Shown: positions 39,209 through 47,291, counted from the first letter of the stretch. The stretch is DNA of 64,000 nucleotides from Enterovibrio norvegicus FF-33 (GCF_000286835.2 NZ_AJYD02000013.1:282399-346398); one strand, 5' to 3'. The notes: generated by a model not told the origin, from the sequence alone. Numbers and translations are program-made.

Positions 39209-40669
39209 TTATGCTTTTTCCGGAATGGCACTGAGCATAGCAATCATTTGTTCCCAGAACAGACCAACAGTAGCAATGTTGACTTTCTCATCGGGAGAAT
39301 GCGGAAACTTGATCGTTGGGCCGAAAGAGATCATGTCCATGTTTGGGTATGGCTCTTTGAACAAACCACATTCCAAACCTGCGTGGATCACCATGATGTC
39401 CGGCACGCGGCCGTAGATGTCTTCATAGGTTTTGCGGAAGATGTGCATAATTTCTGATTCTGGATCTGGTTTCCAGCCTGGGTAAGCGCCTGAGAATGTC
39501 ACCTCAGCGCCGGCTAGTTCACCCAATGATCGCAGCATGCTTTCAACATAACTGCGACCACTATCCCCCAGTGAGCGGATAAGGCAAAGCAGTGTCATGG
39601 TATTTTCTTCTGTGGTGATCACACCGAGATTTAACGATGTCTCTACGACACCGTCAATATCATCACTCATACGGATCACGCCGTTAGGACAGGCATTAAT
39701 ACTGGCAATGATGCGACCTTGTACGTTAGATGTCAGTGCTTGCTCGCTGATCTCGTTATCTAATACTGATAATGCAATAGAGGTTTCAATGGCCGCCAAT
39801 TCTTCTTTTAGCACTGTTTCAAAATGCATAAAGAGTGACGCTAATTTTTCGGCATTCTCAGCAGGTATCGCGACATGGGCAAAGGCTTCGCGTGGGATTG
39901 CATTACGCAATGTACCACCGCGAATAGAGATAAGGCGTAAGCCTAAATCGTCAGCGTGACCGGCAAGAAAGCGTCCAAGAAGTTTGTTGGCGTTGGCGCG
40001 ACCAGTGTGAATATCAACACCAGAGTGTCCGCCTTTGAGACCTTTGATTTGCAGTGCTTTACCCACATAGCCTTCTCCTAGTGCTTCTCGCTCTAGGGTG
40101 AACGCAATGGAAGTATCGACACCGCCTGCACAGCCCATGTAAATTTCGCCTTCCTGCTCCGAGTCAGTGTTTAGCAAAATGTCACCGTCTAACCAGCCTT
40201 CTTTGAGGCCAAATGCGCCAGTCATGCCCGCTTCTTCGTCGATAGTGAGTAGCACTTCGAGAGGGCCATGAGCAATATCATTGGCGGCAAGTACAGCAAG
40301 ACAGGTTGCCATGCCCATACCGTTATCTGCGCCAAGCGTTGTGCCGTCAGCCGTTACCCAATCGCCGTCAATGTACGGACGAATCGGGTCGGTGACGAAG
40401 TCATGATCTGTGTTTTCGTTTTTCTGAGGCACCATGTCTATGTGAGCTTGAAGCACCACGCCTTTTCTGTTTTCCATTCCTGGTGTTGCTGGTTTCTTGA
40501 TGATGACGTTACCCACATCATCTCGACACACCGACAAACCTTCATGGGTTGCCCAGTCCACAATGTATTGTGCGAGCTGGTCTTCATGCTTTGACGGGTG
40601 AGGAATGGAACAAATTTTGTCGAAAAACTGCCACACAGGTTGCGGCGACAATTGGCTGATCTCTGACAC
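39209..40669 (-). CDS. pepD: Aminoacyl-histidine dipeptidase (peptidase D)
   Basis: A 486-residue M20-family metallopeptidase that hydrolyses Xaa-His and other unblocked dipeptides. Zinc ligands and catalytic residues occur in LQAHIDMVPQ, TLGADNGMGMA and the general base DEEAGMTG. I placed the start at the GTG at 40669 (SEISQLSPQPVWQFFDKI), which has GGAG upstream and gives the E. coli length; the longer frame to 40771 has no homology. Genes pepD and gpt flank each other in E. coli, but here a chemoreceptor and a purine permease lie between them. Confidence 0.95.
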   Translation of the reverse strand: MSEISQLSPQPVWQFFDKICSIPHPSKHEDQLAQYIVDWATHEGLSVCRDDVGNVIIKKPATPGMENRKGVVLQAHIDMVPQKNENTDHDFVTDPIRPYIDGDWVTADGTTLGADNGMGMATCLAVLAANDIAHGPLEVLLTIDEEAGMTGAFGLKEGWLDGDILLNTDSEQEGEIYMGCAGGVDTSIAFTLEREALGEGYVGKALQIKGLKGGHSGVDIHTGRANANKLLGRFLAGHADDLGLRLISIRGGTLRNAIPREAFAHVAIPAENAEKLASLFMHFETVLKEELAAIETSIALSVLDNEISEQALTSNVQGRIIASINACPNGVIRMSDDIDGVVETSLNLGVITTEENTMTLLCLIRSLGDSGRSYVESMLRSLGELAGAEVTFSGAYPGWKPDPESEIMHIFRKTYEDIYGRVPDIMVIHAGLECGLFKEPYPNMDMISFGPTIKFPHSPDEKVNIATVGLFWEQMIAMLSAIPEKA

Positions 40670-40795
40670 GGGCGATCTCCAGAAAAACACAGAATGAAAA
40701 AAGGCATGCAGTACTGCATGCCAATAAGCTAACAGAATTTGCAGCCGAAAAGTATGCCTTGTTAAAAGCATATCGCTACATATCGTATGAAATGC

Positions 40796-42436
40796 CTACA
40801 TCTTAAACTGCCCGATAGCGCTTTTAAGCTGAACGCCAACTGCCGAAAGCGCCAAGCTTTGCTCAGTCAAATCGCGACTTTGTTCTACCGTCTCTTTCCC
40901 TTTGTCGACAAGGTTGTGAAGATTGACATTGATCTCCTCCGTAGCCGCCGCCGTTTGGTGGCATGCGGACGCGATGGATTGATTGATGGCGGTGATTTCG
41001 CAAACTTTACCATCAATTTCAGTCAGAGAGTGGAGGACATGCTGACTATGTTCTGCGGTGGCTTTCGACAGATTTTGTGTTGTACCGAGTGTGTTATTTA
41101 ACGATGTGGCACGTGTTTGCAATGTCGTGATGATGTTTTCTATCTCGTCTGTGCTTTGTTGAGTGCGAATAGCCAGTGTTCTAACTTCATCTGCAACCAC
41201 GGCGAAGCCGCGTCCCTGATCGCCTGCACGAGCAGCTTCAATGGCCGCATTGAGTGCCAAAAGGTTGGTTTGCTCAGCAATAGTGCGGATAACGTCCAAT
41301 ACTTTACCGACATTTTTAGAATCATCAGCCAACACCGTGGCTTCGGTTGCGGCGCTTTGAAGGCTATCTACCATTGCCAACATTTGCTCGCGCATATCAT
41401 TAACCACGCTTTGCCCGCCATTGCATTCGTCTGCTGCGTTTTGAGCTTCATCCGCAGCATGGGCTGCTGACGTTGCGATCTCCTGATTACTGGCAAGTAA
41501 TTCGTTGACCGCGGCAGAAATACTATCTATCTCCGTACTTTGTTGGTTGGCAAGGCGTTCTGAGGTCTCGGATAGACGGGTTATCTCATTTGCCGAACGA
41601 GAGATAGTGTCAGAGACTGGGTTGATCTCGCTGACTATGCCACGGATCTGATCGATAAATCGGTTAAAAAAGCGGGCTATCTGACTAAGTTCATCTCGCC
41701 CTTTGAGTGATAGCTTATGGCTGAGATCACCTTCTCCGCTTGATATGTCTCGTAGTGCTTTGGCCGTTTGCGTACTGGGTGCAACGATAGATTGCCCAAT
41801 GACGGCACTGATCAATAGAACGATGACCAATATGCCAAAGACGTTGATGAGCAAAAAGGTGAGTTCTTTGGTGAACGCGGTAGCAACGTCATCCACATAG
41901 ATGCCAGTGCCTAGCACCCATCCCCATGGTTTGAACAATTTTACATAAGACGCTTTCTCGACGGGATTGTCTGAACTGGGCTTACTCCAGTAGTAGTCAA
42001 CAAAACCACCCCCAGACTGAGTGGCAACCTGTGCCATTTCGACAAACAACCGTTTCCCAGCCTTATCCTCAAACATTGTCAAATCCTGACCGTTAAGCTT
42101 TGGCTTGATAGGGTGAAGGATCATGGTTGGGTGACTGTCATTTATCCAAAAGTAGTTATTTTGATCATAGCGGAGTGAGGCTACAGCGTTGAGAGCGAGT
42201 TTCTTGGCTTGCGCTTCACTTAGTTCGCCATCGATAAAACGCTGATAATGATGTTTTACCAAGCTATGAGCACTATCGACCAGTACCTTAGTTTCATCCT
42301 TTTTAAAGACCATCAGATTGTTGTAGTTCTGAGTGGCAAAGAGGTAGATCGGCAGTAGCATTGCACTTAGTGTGATTGCAACCAGGAAGAATACGCGGTT
42401 GCGTATATTGATATTTCGAATTACGTCAACAAGCAT
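40796..42436 (-). CDS. Methyl-accepting chemotaxis protein with Cache sensor
   Basis: A 546-residue chemoreceptor: first membrane span about 12-33, a periplasmic single-Cache (sCache_2 type) domain with YDQNNYFWINDSHPTMILHP and FKPWGWVLGTGIYVDDV, second span about 195-215, a HAMP domain, and the signalling coiled coil with the tip motif EQTNLLALNAAIEAARAGDQGRGFAVVADEVR. Such Cache domains often bind small organic acids; the ligand is not readable. The ATG at 42436 has GGGA at good distance; the frame opens at a TTG three codons earlier. A CRP-like site and an inverted repeat lie upstream. It is absent from the matching E. coli block. Confidence 0.93.
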   Translation of the reverse strand: MLVDVIRNINIRNRVFFLVAITLSAMLLPIYLFATQNYNNLMVFKKDETKVLVDSAHSLVKHHYQRFIDGELSEAQAKKLALNAVASLRYDQNNYFWINDSHPTMILHPIKPKLNGQDLTMFEDKAGKRLFVEMAQVATQSGGGFVDYYWSKPSSDNPVEKASYVKLFKPWGWVLGTGIYVDDVATAFTKELTFLLINVFGILVIVLLISAVIGQSIVAPSTQTAKALRDISSGEGDLSHKLSLKGRDELSQIARFFNRFIDQIRGIVSEINPVSDTISRSANEITRLSETSERLANQQSTEIDSISAAVNELLASNQEIATSAAHAADEAQNAADECNGGQSVVNDMREQMLAMVDSLQSAATEATVLADDSKNVGKVLDVIRTIAEQTNLLALNAAIEAARAGDQGRGFAVVADEVRTLAIRTQQSTDEIENIITTLQTRATSLNNTLGTTQNLSKATAEHSQHVLHSLTEIDGKVCEITAINQSIASACHQTAAATEEINVNLHNLVDKGKETVEQSRDLTEQSLALSAVGVQLKSAIGQFKM

Positions 42437-42564
42437 CAATAACAATCCCTATTTCTATTGTTTTGTTGTTTCGGGATGGATACTTTTTCAACTAACTGGT
42501 TACGCTGCAAGCATGTGAGCCTAAATTGTTGCCACATATAACATTATTATTTTCGAGACGTTTT

Positions 42565-42589
42565 TATTGTGTAATTTAATTACACAATA
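42565..42589. repeat. 10-bp inverted repeat upstream of the chemoreceptor
   Basis: TATTGTGTAA pairs perfectly with TTACACAATA around five A/T bases. It lies 130 bases upstream of the chemoreceptor start and 17 bases from the CRP-like box. No T-run follows on either strand, so an operator is more likely than a terminator. I cannot assign a regulator. Confidence 0.7.
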
Positions 42590-42592
42590 GTT

Positions 42593-42820
42593 TCATATGC
42601 AGTAGTTAATGTGATTTAGATCTCTTTTTGCATTGTAATTAAATAACGTAAAGGCTACTATCTCACCGTCTTCTGGATGGGCAGTGAGCCCAAAGACACA
42701 GCCATGCGCTAGCATTTGTTTATGGATAAACCCGAAATTATTCGTCTCCACGGAACCGAGCTTTACTAAAGCTGCATTTATTCGATTCGAATTTTTTGAG
42801 GTACAAATGATGAAAGGCAA
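42593..42820 (-). CDS. Doubtful 75-codon ORF
   Basis: An open frame with a TTG start and no good ribosome binding site encodes 75 residues including NAALVKLGSVETNNFGFIH and TAHPEDGEIVAFTLFNYN. I do not recognise it. Its last codons overlap the CRP-like box, which argues against a live gene. A second frame on the same strand, 42778-42990, could be an out-of-frame continuation of the same ancestral gene. Listed because it is the longest frame in the gap. Confidence 0.2.
   Translation of the reverse strand: MPFIICTSKNSNRINAALVKLGSVETNNFGFIHKQMLAHGCVFGLTAHPEDGEIVAFTLFNYNAKRDLNHINYCI
42607..42628 (-). promoter_or_regulatory. CRP-like site upstream of the chemoreceptor
   Basis: The 22 bases include AATGTGATTTAGATCTC, agreeing with the CRP consensus in the left half and centre. 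It is about 170 bases from the chemoreceptor ATG. Catabolite control of a nutrient chemoreceptor would be sensible. Confidence 0.5.
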
Positions 42821-42905
42821 CTCTGCGTGTCATTACTGGAATCGTAGTTCCGTATACACCAATAATTTTCGTTATCCGGCGACGTTCGGATACAAAAGCA
42901 AGTAA
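42807..42905 (+). CDS. Candidate 32-codon aromatic-rich small ORF
   Basis: Two adjacent ATG codons follow GAGG at proper spacing. The 32-residue peptide, MMKGNSACHYW then NRSSVYTNNF then RYPATFGYKSK, has seven aromatic residues. A strong terminator lies 80 bases further on, so a short transcript of this size is plausible. Composition recalls leader peptides, but no gene follows within 400 bases, and it overlaps a minus-strand frame. Function unknown; it may be chance. Confidence 0.25.
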   Translation: MMKGNSACHYWNRSSVYTNNFRYPATFGYKSK

Positions 42906-42953
42906 CTAATGGCTTGCTGATAGAAGAATTACCCCGCTCTAACAGATATTTCG

Positions 42954-42970
42954 TTTCCATTTTGGAAATC
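42954..42970. repeat. Palindromic motif, copy 1
   Basis: TTTCCATTTTGGAAATC contains the palindrome TTTCCA-TTT-TGGAAA. The identical 17 bases occur in front of the yjjI-type gene at 53410-53426. The shared motif could be a regulator binding site. Confidence 0.6.
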
Positions 42971-42984
42971 AGACTTTTATCTGG

Positions 42985-43010
42985 CGCCACTTTTTAGTGG
43001 CGTTTTTTTT
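42985..43010 (+). terminator. Strong orphan intrinsic terminator
   Basis: CGCCAC pairs with GTGGCG around TTTTTA, followed by T8. There is no established plus-strand gene upstream, which implies a transcript arising in the stretch before it, perhaps one carrying the 32-codon ORF. Confidence 0.8.
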
Positions 43011-43262
43011 GTCTTAAATTCTGAAATATTGGCTTTGTCTCTGATTGAACAGGCACCTTGAGGTAAATGGGGGGTATGCTCGTCTCAGATTTACGGTTTG
43101 TTCATTTCTTAATCTAAATTCCCCTCTAATATGTATGCCTTAAACTGACTAAATCATCAGGATGATGATAAGTCGCTTGTTTCGCCACCGATCGGAGTCT
43201 AAGTGATGCAATTCACACTGGAAATTTCACGAAGTGGCGGGTAAGATTCGCGTCAAATTTCG

Positions 43263-43278
43263 ACGCAAACGTTTTCGT
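43263..43278 (+). promoter_or_regulatory. PurR operator of the purine permease
   Basis: ACGCAAACGTTTTCGT differs at one position from the ideal PurR operator. It lies 57 bases before the permease ATG. A candidate promoter, TGGAAA (43219) with TAAGAT (43242) at 17-base spacing, ends just upstream, so PurR bound here would block it. Confidence 0.88.
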
Positions 43279-43334
43279 AAAACGTTCGTGTCTTATTGAC
43301 TGGCATACACACACTTTCCAAGGAACCGAAAGCC

Positions 43335-44621
43335 ATGCTTGAGCGTCTATTTAAGTTAAAAGAGCAAGGTACAGATATTCGAACCGAAATCATTGCGGGA
43401 TTGACAACTTTCCTGACAATGGCCTACATCATTTTTGTGAACCCAGCGATCTTGTCTGAAACAGGCATGGACCGTGGAGCGGTATTTGTTGCGACCTGTT
43501 TGGCTGCGGCAATTGGCTGTTTCGTGATGGGTTTGGTTGCGAACTATCCTGTTGCCCAAGCACCAGGTATGGGTTTGAACGCCTTCTTTACTTACACGGT
43601 CGTATTCCAAATGGGATATTCGTGGCAGGTAGCATTGGGTGCGGTCTTCTTGTCTGGTTTGTGTTTTATCGCTTTGAGCCTGTTTAAGGTTCGAGAGTTG
43701 ATTATTCACTCCATACCTCTTTCTCTACGAACAGGTATCTCTGCCGGTATCGGTATGTTTTTGGCGCTGATTGCGCTGCAAAACTCCGGCATCGTTGTGG
43801 CACACCCAGCAACCTTGGTGTCCATGGGAGATCTGTCCTCATTTGCACCTGCAATGGCAGCACTCGGGTTCTTCCTGACCATTGGCTTGGTGAATCGCGG
43901 CGTTAAAGGCGCAGTGATGATTGCTATTCTTGTTGTGACAGGTATTGCTGTTGCGACAGGTAACGTTCAGTACGGTGGCATAATGTCTGCGCCGCCAAGT
44001 CTTGCTCCAACCTTCATGCAAATGGACTTGTCCGGTGCATTTGAAGTCGGCATGATTTCTGTTGTGTTTGCATTCCTTTTCGTCGACCTGTTTGATACAG
44101 CTGGCACCTTAGTCGGTGTGGCACAAAAAGCGGACCTGATGGACAAAGATGGTAAACTACCACGCTTGAACCGTGCGCTGTTGGCGGACAGTACTGCAAC
44201 CACTGTGGGTGCAATGCTGGGTACGTCAAATACGACGTCTTACATTGAAAGTGTGTCAGGCGTTGCTGCTGGTGGTCGCACGGGGTTGACCGCTGTTGTG
44301 GTCGGTATTTTGTTCCTGCTTGCACTGTTCTTCTCGCCATTGGCGGGTATGGTGCCAGCTTACGCAACAGCAGGTGCTTTGTTCTACGTGGCTATTTTGA
44401 TGATGTCTGGTTTGGTTAGCGTTAACTGGCGTGACCTAACAGAAGCGGCACCCGTTGTGGTTGTTTGCTTACTGATGCCGTTGACCTACTCAATTGCACA
44501 CGGTATCGGTTTAGGCTTTATCTCTTACTGCGCAATCAAAGCATTTAGTGGTAAGGGACGTGATGTACCTATCAGTATTTGGGTTCTGGCTGCCCTGTTC
44601 TTGCTGAAATTCGTTATGTAA
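43335..44621 (+). CDS. Guanine/hypoxanthine permease, AzgA type
   Basis: A 428-residue NCS2-superfamily transporter with about 12-14 spans. The AzgA-like signature includes RTEIIAGLTTFLTMAYIIFVNP, APGMGLNAFFTY, IPLSLRTGISAGIGMFLALI, FLFVDLFDTAGTLVGVA and GTSNTTSYIESVSGVAAGGRTGLTA, all conserved in bacterial guanine, hypoxanthine and adenine permeases of the PbuG/GhxP/AdeP group. The ATG at 43335 follows AAGGA. The PurR box and the following xanthine-guanine phosphoribosyltransferase gene indicate a purine-salvage pair. The exact base preference is not readable. Confidence 0.92.
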   Translation: MLERLFKLKEQGTDIRTEIIAGLTTFLTMAYIIFVNPAILSETGMDRGAVFVATCLAAAIGCFVMGLVANYPVAQAPGMGLNAFFTYTVVFQMGYSWQVALGAVFLSGLCFIALSLFKVRELIIHSIPLSLRTGISAGIGMFLALIALQNSGIVVAHPATLVSMGDLSSFAPAMAALGFFLTIGLVNRGVKGAVMIAILVVTGIAVATGNVQYGGIMSAPPSLAPTFMQMDLSGAFEVGMISVVFAFLFVDLFDTAGTLVGVAQKADLMDKDGKLPRLNRALLADSTATTVGAMLGTSNTTSYIESVSGVAAGGRTGLTAVVVGILFLLALFFSPLAGMVPAYATAGALFYVAILMMSGLVSVNWRDLTEAAPVVVVCLLMPLTYSIAHGIGLGFISYCAIKAFSGKGRDVPISIWVLAALFLLKFVM

Positions 44622-44687
44622 GACACAATATGCCGCAATATTTTTTAGTGAGTTAAAAGGCGACCATCGCCTCCGAGGTTTTCTGAA

Positions 44688-45146
44688 ATGAGCAACAAGT
44701 TTGTTATCACCTGGGACAACATGCAAATGTATACCCGCCAATTGGCTGAAAAGCTTTTACCTGCTGAGCAGTGGAAAGGTATTATCGCGGTGAGCCGTGG
44801 TGGTTTGGTTCCTGCTGCGATTTTGGCGCGTGAGCTGGGTATTCGTCATGTAGATACGGTTTGTATCGCGAGCTACGACCATGATCATCAGCGTGATATG
44901 CAAGTTTTAAAGAAAGCTGACGGCGATGGCGAAGGCTTTATCGTGGTTGACGATCTGGTCGACACTGGCGGTACTGCTGAAGTCATTCGTAACATGTACC
45001 CGAAAGCCAAGTTCGTGACGGTATGTGCGAAACCGGCGGGCAAACACTTAGTGGATGACTACGTTGTCGACATTGCTCAAGATTGCTGGATTGAGCAGCC
45101 TTGGGATATGGCTGTGACGTTTGTCGAGCCTGTTGCTAAGCGCTAA
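44688..45146 (+). CDS. gpt: Xanthine-guanine phosphoribosyltransferase
   Basis: A 152-residue type I phosphoribosyltransferase that salvages guanine, xanthine and hypoxanthine with PRPP. The PRPP-binding motif is [17 protein letters not shown]; the N-terminal [16 protein letters not shown] and C-terminal [18 protein letters not shown] match E. coli Gpt. It lies 66 bases after the purine permease, consistent with uptake followed by salvage, and is closed by a strong terminator. Confidence 0.97.
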   Translation: MSNKFVITWDNMQMYTRQLAEKLLPAEQWKGIIAVSRGGLVPAAILARELGIRHVDTVCIASYDHDHQRDMQVLKKADGDGEGFIVVDDLVDTGGTAEVIRNMYPKAKFVTVCAKPAGKHLVDDYVVDIAQDCWIEQPWDMAVTFVEPVAKR

Positions 45147-45161
45147 AATAACGATTTACTG

Positions 45162-45187
45162 AAAAGCCCCGAAAGGGGCTTTTTTTA
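45162..45187 (+). terminator. Intrinsic terminator of gpt
   Basis: AAAAGCCCC pairs with GGGGCTTTT around GAAA, followed by more T. Confidence 0.94.
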
Positions 45188-45302
45188 TGCTCAGAGTTAA
45201 GTAAATGTTGTTCGGTATTATTACCCCTCGGTAAGATCATGGTTTTCTGTTTACCATGGTTTACACTGGAGCCAGTTGAAATGAATGCTCTGGAGATATT
45301 CC

Positions 45303-46556
45303 GTGAGAGAAACAGAGTCAGAAAACCTATCCGTTAAGCTTTTCAAACCCACCAAACATGCAAAAGAAACCTCCACCATCGTAGGGAGTGTCAATCAAGC
45401 GTCAAACGACATTGATAGCGTATTAGACGGTGACAGTGACAACAGTTGGTATCGCGTGCTGCGTCGTCCGCAATGGACATGGCAAGGTGTTGATCCGATT
45501 GAGATGGAAGAAACGCTTGCGCGCATTGCTGCCTCAGACAACGACCGAAGCAATGATAAGCTGCTTGATACCGTAGTGGGTTACCGTTCGGGAAACTGGC
45601 CTTATGAATGGACACAGACGGGTATCAGCCACCAGAAAACGGCGCTATTGAAAGAAGAACAAGGCGATAAAGAGGGTGCGTTTACTGATTGGTTACGTGC
45701 GAGCACCTGTTTCAGCATTGCAGGCTATCCTCACCTAAAAGGTGACCCTCTTTCACAGCAAACCGAAATCCTTGCTAACAAAGCGTTTCATTCCGCGATG
45801 GAAAAGTCGACGTTCAGAATTGAAAAAGTGGTGACTAAAGTTGACGGTAAGTCGCTAGAAGGGTTTCTTTATATTCCTCATACCGATGAGCCGCTTCCGA
45901 CTGTTATTGTGAGTGGTAGCTTAGATAGTTTGCAGACCGATCTCTGGCATTTATTCCAAACCTATTTCGCGCCTGCAAACATCGCGATGTTAACCCTTGA
46001 TATGCCTTCGGTTGGTAGAAGCAGCGCGTGGAAGCTCACTGAAGATAGCAGTCGTTTGCATCAAGCGATGCTCCATGAGTTGGTCTCAGTGCCTTGGGTT
46101 GATCAACATCGAGTTGGTTGTTTAGGCATTAGGTTTGGTGCGAATGCCGCAGTGAGAATGGCGTTTGTAGAGCAAAATCTAATTAAGTCTTGCGTTTCTG
46201 TTGGCGGTATTCTTCATGCCATGCTGACAGATGCTAAGCGTCTCAAGAATATCCCCCCAATGCACTTAGATACGATTGCTTCTCGTATGGGGAAAAGTAG
46301 TGCGTCTGCGTCGCTGCTGACACAACTTCAAGCATTATCACTTCGTCATCAGGGATTGCTCAACGGCAGAAAAACCAAGGTACCGATCTTGGCGCTTGGT
46401 CTGGATGGCGATCCAGTGTGCCCAGATTCTGATAATCAACTGGCTGCGCTATACAGTTATGGAGGAAGGGCAAAAACCTTGCCGAGCAAACCTATTCATG
46501 ACGGATATCACAGAATTATGCTTGAAGCTATTGAGTGGTTCACAAGAACATTGTGA
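45303..46556 (+). CDS. frsA: Alpha/beta-hydrolase-like protein FrsA
   Basis: A 417-residue protein matching FrsA (YafA), reported to bind the glucose phosphotransferase component IIAGlc and to affect fermentation versus respiration. The N-terminal helical part has DNSWYRVLRRPQWTWQGVDP; the C-terminal alpha/beta-hydrolase fold begins near residue 190. The nucleophile-elbow position reads GIRFGANA, with Arg where hydrolases have Ser, so classic serine hydrolysis is unlikely. The start is GTG at 45303, with GGAG eight bases upstream. Order gpt-frsA-crl-proB-proA is as in E. coli. Confidence 0.92.
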   Translation: MRETESENLSVKLFKPTKHAKETSTIVGSVNQASNDIDSVLDGDSDNSWYRVLRRPQWTWQGVDPIEMEETLARIAASDNDRSNDKLLDTVVGYRSGNWPYEWTQTGISHQKTALLKEEQGDKEGAFTDWLRASTCFSIAGYPHLKGDPLSQQTEILANKAFHSAMEKSTFRIEKVVTKVDGKSLEGFLYIPHTDEPLPTVIVSGSLDSLQTDLWHLFQTYFAPANIAMLTLDMPSVGRSSAWKLTEDSSRLHQAMLHELVSVPWVDQHRVGCLGIRFGANAAVRMAFVEQNLIKSCVSVGGILHAMLTDAKRLKNIPPMHLDTIASRMGKSSASASLLTQLQALSLRHQGLLNGRKTKVPILALGLDGDPVCPDSDNQLAALYSYGGRAKTLPSKPIHDGYHRIMLEAIEWFTRTL

Positions 46557-46570
46557 TCTAGATCTTTATA
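46549..46570 (+). promoter_or_regulatory. CRP-like site between frsA and crl
   Basis: TTGTGATCTAGATC forms the left half and centre of a CRP consensus; the right half is poor. It overlaps the frsA stop codon and lies about 90 bases upstream of the candidate crl promoter, a distance at which CRP can still act. Confidence 0.4.
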
Positions 46571-46635
46571 CTGCCTTGGGATAAAGACAGATTAATCAAA
46601 GCTCTCTGCCAAAGGACGAATTTTATCCGGTTGCA

Positions 46636-46644
46636 TGTTATACA
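46636..46644 (+). promoter_or_regulatory. Candidate extended -10 of crl
   Basis: TGTTATACA is an extended -10 element (TG-N-TATACA) about 140 bases upstream of the crl ATG. The -35 is weak. No other better candidate is visible between frsA and crl. Confidence 0.35.
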
Positions 46645-46781
46645 GTGATTGTTTGCTGTTTAAGCGTTTCCTCCTTTTGGGGGTGATTAAAAGTACGGAA
46701 TGGCGGTACAGCCAACTTCTTACGCTAGTAAACATGCGATTGATAATAAAGAGATGGATATTCGCCTTAAGGGAGCTTGCT

Positions 46782-47186
46782 ATGACCGAAGAAACTAAAA
46801 CCTTATCTCATGGACGCCTGCTGACAAGGTTTGCTCAGCTTGGTCCTTATTTGCGTCAAAAGAAATCGACGGGGGAAAGCTACTTTTTTGATTGCCTTTC
46901 TGCTTGTGTTAATGCCAAAAAAACGCCCGAAAGTCGTGAGTTTTGGGGGTGGTGGATGAAGTTAACGCCAAAAGAAGGCGGCTTCGAATATTCCTACACC
47001 TTTGGGAAATTTAATACCGAAGGCGAATGGCTGGAAGAAAAATTACCGAAGAAATGTGTGCAGGAAGTGACGGAATCTCTCGATACTTTCTATAAAAAAA
47101 TTGCGGGCTTTGTTGAAGGGGAGTTGGCGCTAGAAATCACAGCGCTACCATCTTTGAAGAAACCGAAATTGGGCACTGCCGCTTAA
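46782..47186 (+). CDS. crl: Sigma factor-binding protein Crl
   Basis: A 134-residue Crl protein, which binds RpoS and helps it assemble with core RNA polymerase. Conserved blocks are HGRLLTRFAQLGPYLRQ, FFDCLSACVNAKK, REFWGWWMKLTP and FTLY-type segment EYSYTFGKF. The ATG is preceded by AAGGGAG. The longer upstream frame is not conserved-looking. It sits directly before proB, as near its E. coli position. Confidence 0.93.
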   Translation: MTEETKTLSHGRLLTRFAQLGPYLRQKKSTGESYFFDCLSACVNAKKTPESREFWGWWMKLTPKEGGFEYSYTFGKFNTEGEWLEEKLPKKCVQEVTESLDTFYKKIAGFVEGELALEITALPSLKKPKLGTAA

Positions 47187-47291
47187 AGGCCTTAATTTGT
47201 CGATTATCGCGAGACAGTTGCTTTAATCACTTGTTATCTTGGTCTGGGATTGATAAAAGAAAGGCATATTCGCTTTTATGTTGTCAATGTC

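Larger units (their letters stand above)
42437..43334. other. 0.9-kb sparsely coding stretch, MCP to purine permease
   Basis: This stretch separates the divergent chemoreceptor and purine permease. From left to right it holds a 10-bp inverted repeat (42565-42589), a CRP-like box (42607-42628), a 75-codon minus-strand frame, an overlapping 32-codon plus-strand frame with a good ribosome binding site, a palindrome shared with the yjjI promoter (42954-42968), a strong plus-strand terminator (42985-43010), a long-range CGCCAC/GTGGCG pairing (43183-43239) and a PurR box. It may include remains of a lost gene. Confidence 0.5.

Noticed and set aside
42593-42990. A frameshifted gene combining two minus-strand frames (42820 and 42990)
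   Set aside because: The joined product has no recognisable domain, so a pseudogene call is not supported.
43021-43262. Purine riboswitch before the permease
   Set aside because: The three-way-junction core of the guanine/adenine aptamer is not present; a PurR box explains purine control.
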